Assembly (NCBI GenBank): GCA_916610825.1
Contig: OU744449.1
Coordinates: 18,445,344 to 18,509,343, forward strand
Direction: 5' to 3'
Origin: Haliclystus octoradiatus
Taxonomy: Eukaryota > Cnidaria > Staurozoa > Stauromedusae > Haliclystidae
Length of the DNA: 64,000 bases
The notes below the pieces were generated by a model. The model did not search any database, had not been told where the DNA came from, and saw only the letters and a program-made list of their open reading frames with translations. This document shows, piece after piece, positions 61,680-64,000 of the stretch (its first letter is position 1; each line of letters starts with the position of its first letter). Made by a program: the position numbers and the translations under genes.

Positions 61680-62340
61680 CTGACCCCCCCCCCAACCTCT
61701 TCAAATTTTGTCCAAATTATCATAAATATTTTGATCAGTAGTTTACCAGCTTTAATCAGGTGTTTTTTAAACTGATCAAACAAACGTGCTACAGTTATTA
61801 ACAATTTTGTTGTGGGGGTTAGGGAGACGCCAGACCCCCACCCCACGAAATTCAAAAATAATCATAAGTACAGATCAGGCATTTATATTATATTCCCGTT
61901 TTAGGATCAATTTATAGCGTCTCCCTTCCCCCCTCACCCCACTTAACCACGCCCAATTTCATAAATGTTCATGTCAAAAGATTGATCACGATGTGATCAG
62001 TGCTGATCAGACCATAGCTAAACTGATCAACTAAAGATCAAAGAGATATTCACGTTCCACGGTTCAAAATTACCGTCTCCCTAACCCCCCTCACCCCACC
62101 TCCTCAAACCAAACCCAAATCCACACATTTTCATATCAAAATTTTGATCACGACGTGATCATTACTGATCAGGTATCTATTAGACTGATCATCATAGGAT
62201 CCAGGAGACATTCACGTTTTTCGTACACCATTTTAAGCGTCTCCCTAGCCCCCGTCTACTTTTCATCAAATCTCAATCAATTTTGAAAATTTTCACAATG
62301 CAAGTTTGATCACGGCTTGATCAGCGCAGAATACGCTATT
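61680..62340 (+). repeat. diverged tandem repeat, about 155-165 bp units, rich in TGATCA
   Basis: Blocks like GCGTCTCCCTWMCCCCC start near 61918, 62071 and 62238, each followed by a TTTTGATCACGRYGTGATCA-type stretch. A diverged, partly inverted unit lies at 61680-61850. Twelve TGATCA palindromes fall in about 620 bases. No ORF. Confidence 0.8.
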
Positions 62341-62344
62341 ATTT

Positions 62345-63185
62345 TACTGTTCAGTCAAAAATTTGAGAGGTAACTTCAAAAAAGCTTAAATGCTAATCAG
62401 AAATGTGGAAAAAGTGGTAGAAATGTATAATTTTTTGCTTTTGGTATGATGACTGTTAGGTAGATCAAAACACATATTGATACTTCTTAAACTCCAAAAT
62501 GACATAGAAATGTTGTTTCTCGCTACGGTTAATGAACAATATTAAACAATGGCAATTAACGAATGTTTAAAAAATAGCACATGTTTGATGTGTATTGAAG
62601 TCGCTTCGCGTTGTAATCTGCGGTCTCTGACGCAGGCTAGTCGCGTGGTGGTTCACAAATGAAAATCGATATGTATGACCGTATGAGTAGAAATATTTTA
62701 AAAAAATTTAGTGAAATATATCATGACTCATTCCATGAGCTATTCTGCAATCGAAATCTGATTCCAATCACTTTATTTTCTCCCTGCTCCCGCTTGATCA
62801 GAACAAATCTCTCTATTGCTCAAATCCTGTTTTTTGTCGATTCTCCCTTCCTCCCCGATACCCTTATCGAACATCAATAACATCACTATGTAATAATTTA
62901 ATAGTGATAATATGTTACTTTTATAGCGACATGTATTCTATTCCTGCTCTCAGACTCTCAGCTCAAACGCCCTTGATATTTATAGTTCGTCATCACAATT
63001 TCTTGTATAACTGAAATTCATATTATGAATATTATAGCAAACAAAAATTAGAATAAATTAGGGGGAATTTGTAAATAACTAAAAAATCAAACACCTGGAA
63101 TGAACAATTATACGAGGTCCACTACCATTTGTAAGCAAAGTTTGTACAAATCCATGATACACGGAAATTAAATCCATTATAACTT
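62345..63185. other. no gene recognised
   Basis: AT-rich, with a 73-residue plus-strand ORF at 62659 that shows no motif. Confidence 0.4.
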
Positions 63186-63191
63186 TTGTTC

Positions 63192-63252
63192 CCGGTGCCA
63201 TCATGACTTCGTCAGGACAGTATATATGTTATGGACGAAGGGATGATGGTAG
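63192..63252. repeat. short inverted repeat
   Basis: CCATCATGACTTCGTC and GACGAAGGGATGATGG pair around a loop of about 26 bases. It may be a transposon end or a simple hairpin. Confidence 0.5.
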
Positions 63253-63677
63253 TTTCCTTTGTATAGACAATTTAAAAAAGATAAACCCTTTTATGTCAAA
63301 AAAGAGAGAATTGTTATTCCAAGGATTATTGTTTATACCATTTGAAAAAAAGTGTCCGTAATAGAGTGTATATTGAAATTTATGTGAATATTAACTATAT
63401 AATATATGTATATATACCGTTACTAAACAGAAAATTACGCTTCTAAATTAAAGACCATATAATATGCATATTAAATATTGAATGTACTCTTCTATATTAT
63501 AATACTTGCAATGAAATCATTTAAATATCAATCTGCGATCATCTTTATGGCTTCCTTGTCTCTTTTGTCCATTACGTTGAAATTGGGTGGTGTTTACTAT
63601 TTTGGCATATATTTTTGCGACAGTTCAGTTTCTAGTTTATAAAATATGCGATAAAAAACCTTGTGAATATTCCCCAA

Positions 63678-63968
63678 TTAAGTCAGCATGTGCAAACTGC
63701 TTGAAGTATTAAATAATCCGAATATTGACGAAGGTATATTAGTACAGTCATTATAAAAAATGACCTCACACAAATTGCAACAGAAGCATTTTTCATCAAT
63801 TCCAGGGTCAAATTTATGCTTATAACAACATATCCAAAATGTTCCGAAATCGGAGTAGGCAAAATGCCTCGATTTCGCAATTTGATTAATGGCATTCCCA
63901 GTAGAAACATGAAAGCGAGGCTGTCCAGTTTCAGTGAAATCATGTGATTTAATTTGAGGAAATACCAT
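63678..63968 (-). other. unassigned ORF at window end, possible exon
   Basis: A 96-residue open frame with eight cysteines, six of them in one run (WICCYKHKFDP, EKCFCCNLCE). It could be an exon of a zinc-binding or disulphide-rich protein or the missing 5' exon of another gene. A candidate acceptor (ACTGGACAG) lies inside it. I do not recognise a family. Confidence 0.3.
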
Positions 63969-64000
63969 CAGATATAGTAGCCCTGCATCATTTAGCTCAT

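Overview
This looks like nuclear DNA of an invertebrate animal, most likely marine. It is AT-rich and intron-bearing and carries no operons. It is dense with the transposon mix typical of such genomes: two near-complete LINEs, several LINE ruins, Penelope-like elements with GIY-YIG-type modules, BEL/Pao and Ty3/gypsy fragments, foldback and TIR elements, and two AAT microsatellites of nearly 0.6 kb each. I cannot place the phylum. There is one 500-base assembly gap (48774-49273). I see no rRNA, functional tRNA, CRISPR array or bacterial-style gene.

Two host genes can be supported. The main one is a calcium-independent phospholipase A2 of the iPLA2-beta (PLA2G6) type on the minus strand. Thirteen exons run from 55850 down to 30327. 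All twelve introns have usable GT/AG borders and every reading phase joins, giving 810 residues. The order is an N-terminal region, an acidic/Ser-Asn-Gln linker, ankyrin repeats, and a patatin-type lipase domain with the glycine-rich oxyanion loop, the GTSTG serine and the DGG aspartate. The first exon or exons lie upstream of 55850 and were not found. The second gene is a single-exon type II membrane protein (6450-7508, minus) resembling a DxD-type glycosyltransferase.

Layout: 1-6.4 kb is mostly featureless, with a cluster of splice-donor-like motifs and possible micro-exons at 2.9-3.7 kb. At 6.4-7.5 kb is the glycosyltransferase-like gene. From 9 to 16 kb there is BEL/Pao debris, a tRNA-like SINE head, and a complex of inverted and direct repeats enclosing dead reverse transcriptases. 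At 17.5-18.4 kb is a foldback element. From 18.7 to 22.6 kb are minus-strand LINE ruins broken by a microsatellite. At 23.9-24.8 kb is a TIR element with a TA target site. From 25.9 to 29.4 kb are nested retroelements, including a Penelope-like element inside a LINE. From 30.3 to 55.9 kb is the phospholipase gene, whose introns hold a 3.3 kb LINE with a 15-bp target duplication, repeats, another Penelope-like element and two foldback elements. From 56.6 to 61.1 kb is a two-ORF CR1/Jockey-group LINE damaged by one frameshift. At 61.7-62.3 kb is a tandem repeat rich in TGATCA palindromes. The last kilobase holds one unassigned ORF.

The host genes show no sign of acting together. The best leads are the nested insertions with readable target duplications, the LINE with a stuttered 5' coding end, the AAT tract beginning 16 nt after a splice donor, and the lineage-specific linker of the phospholipase.
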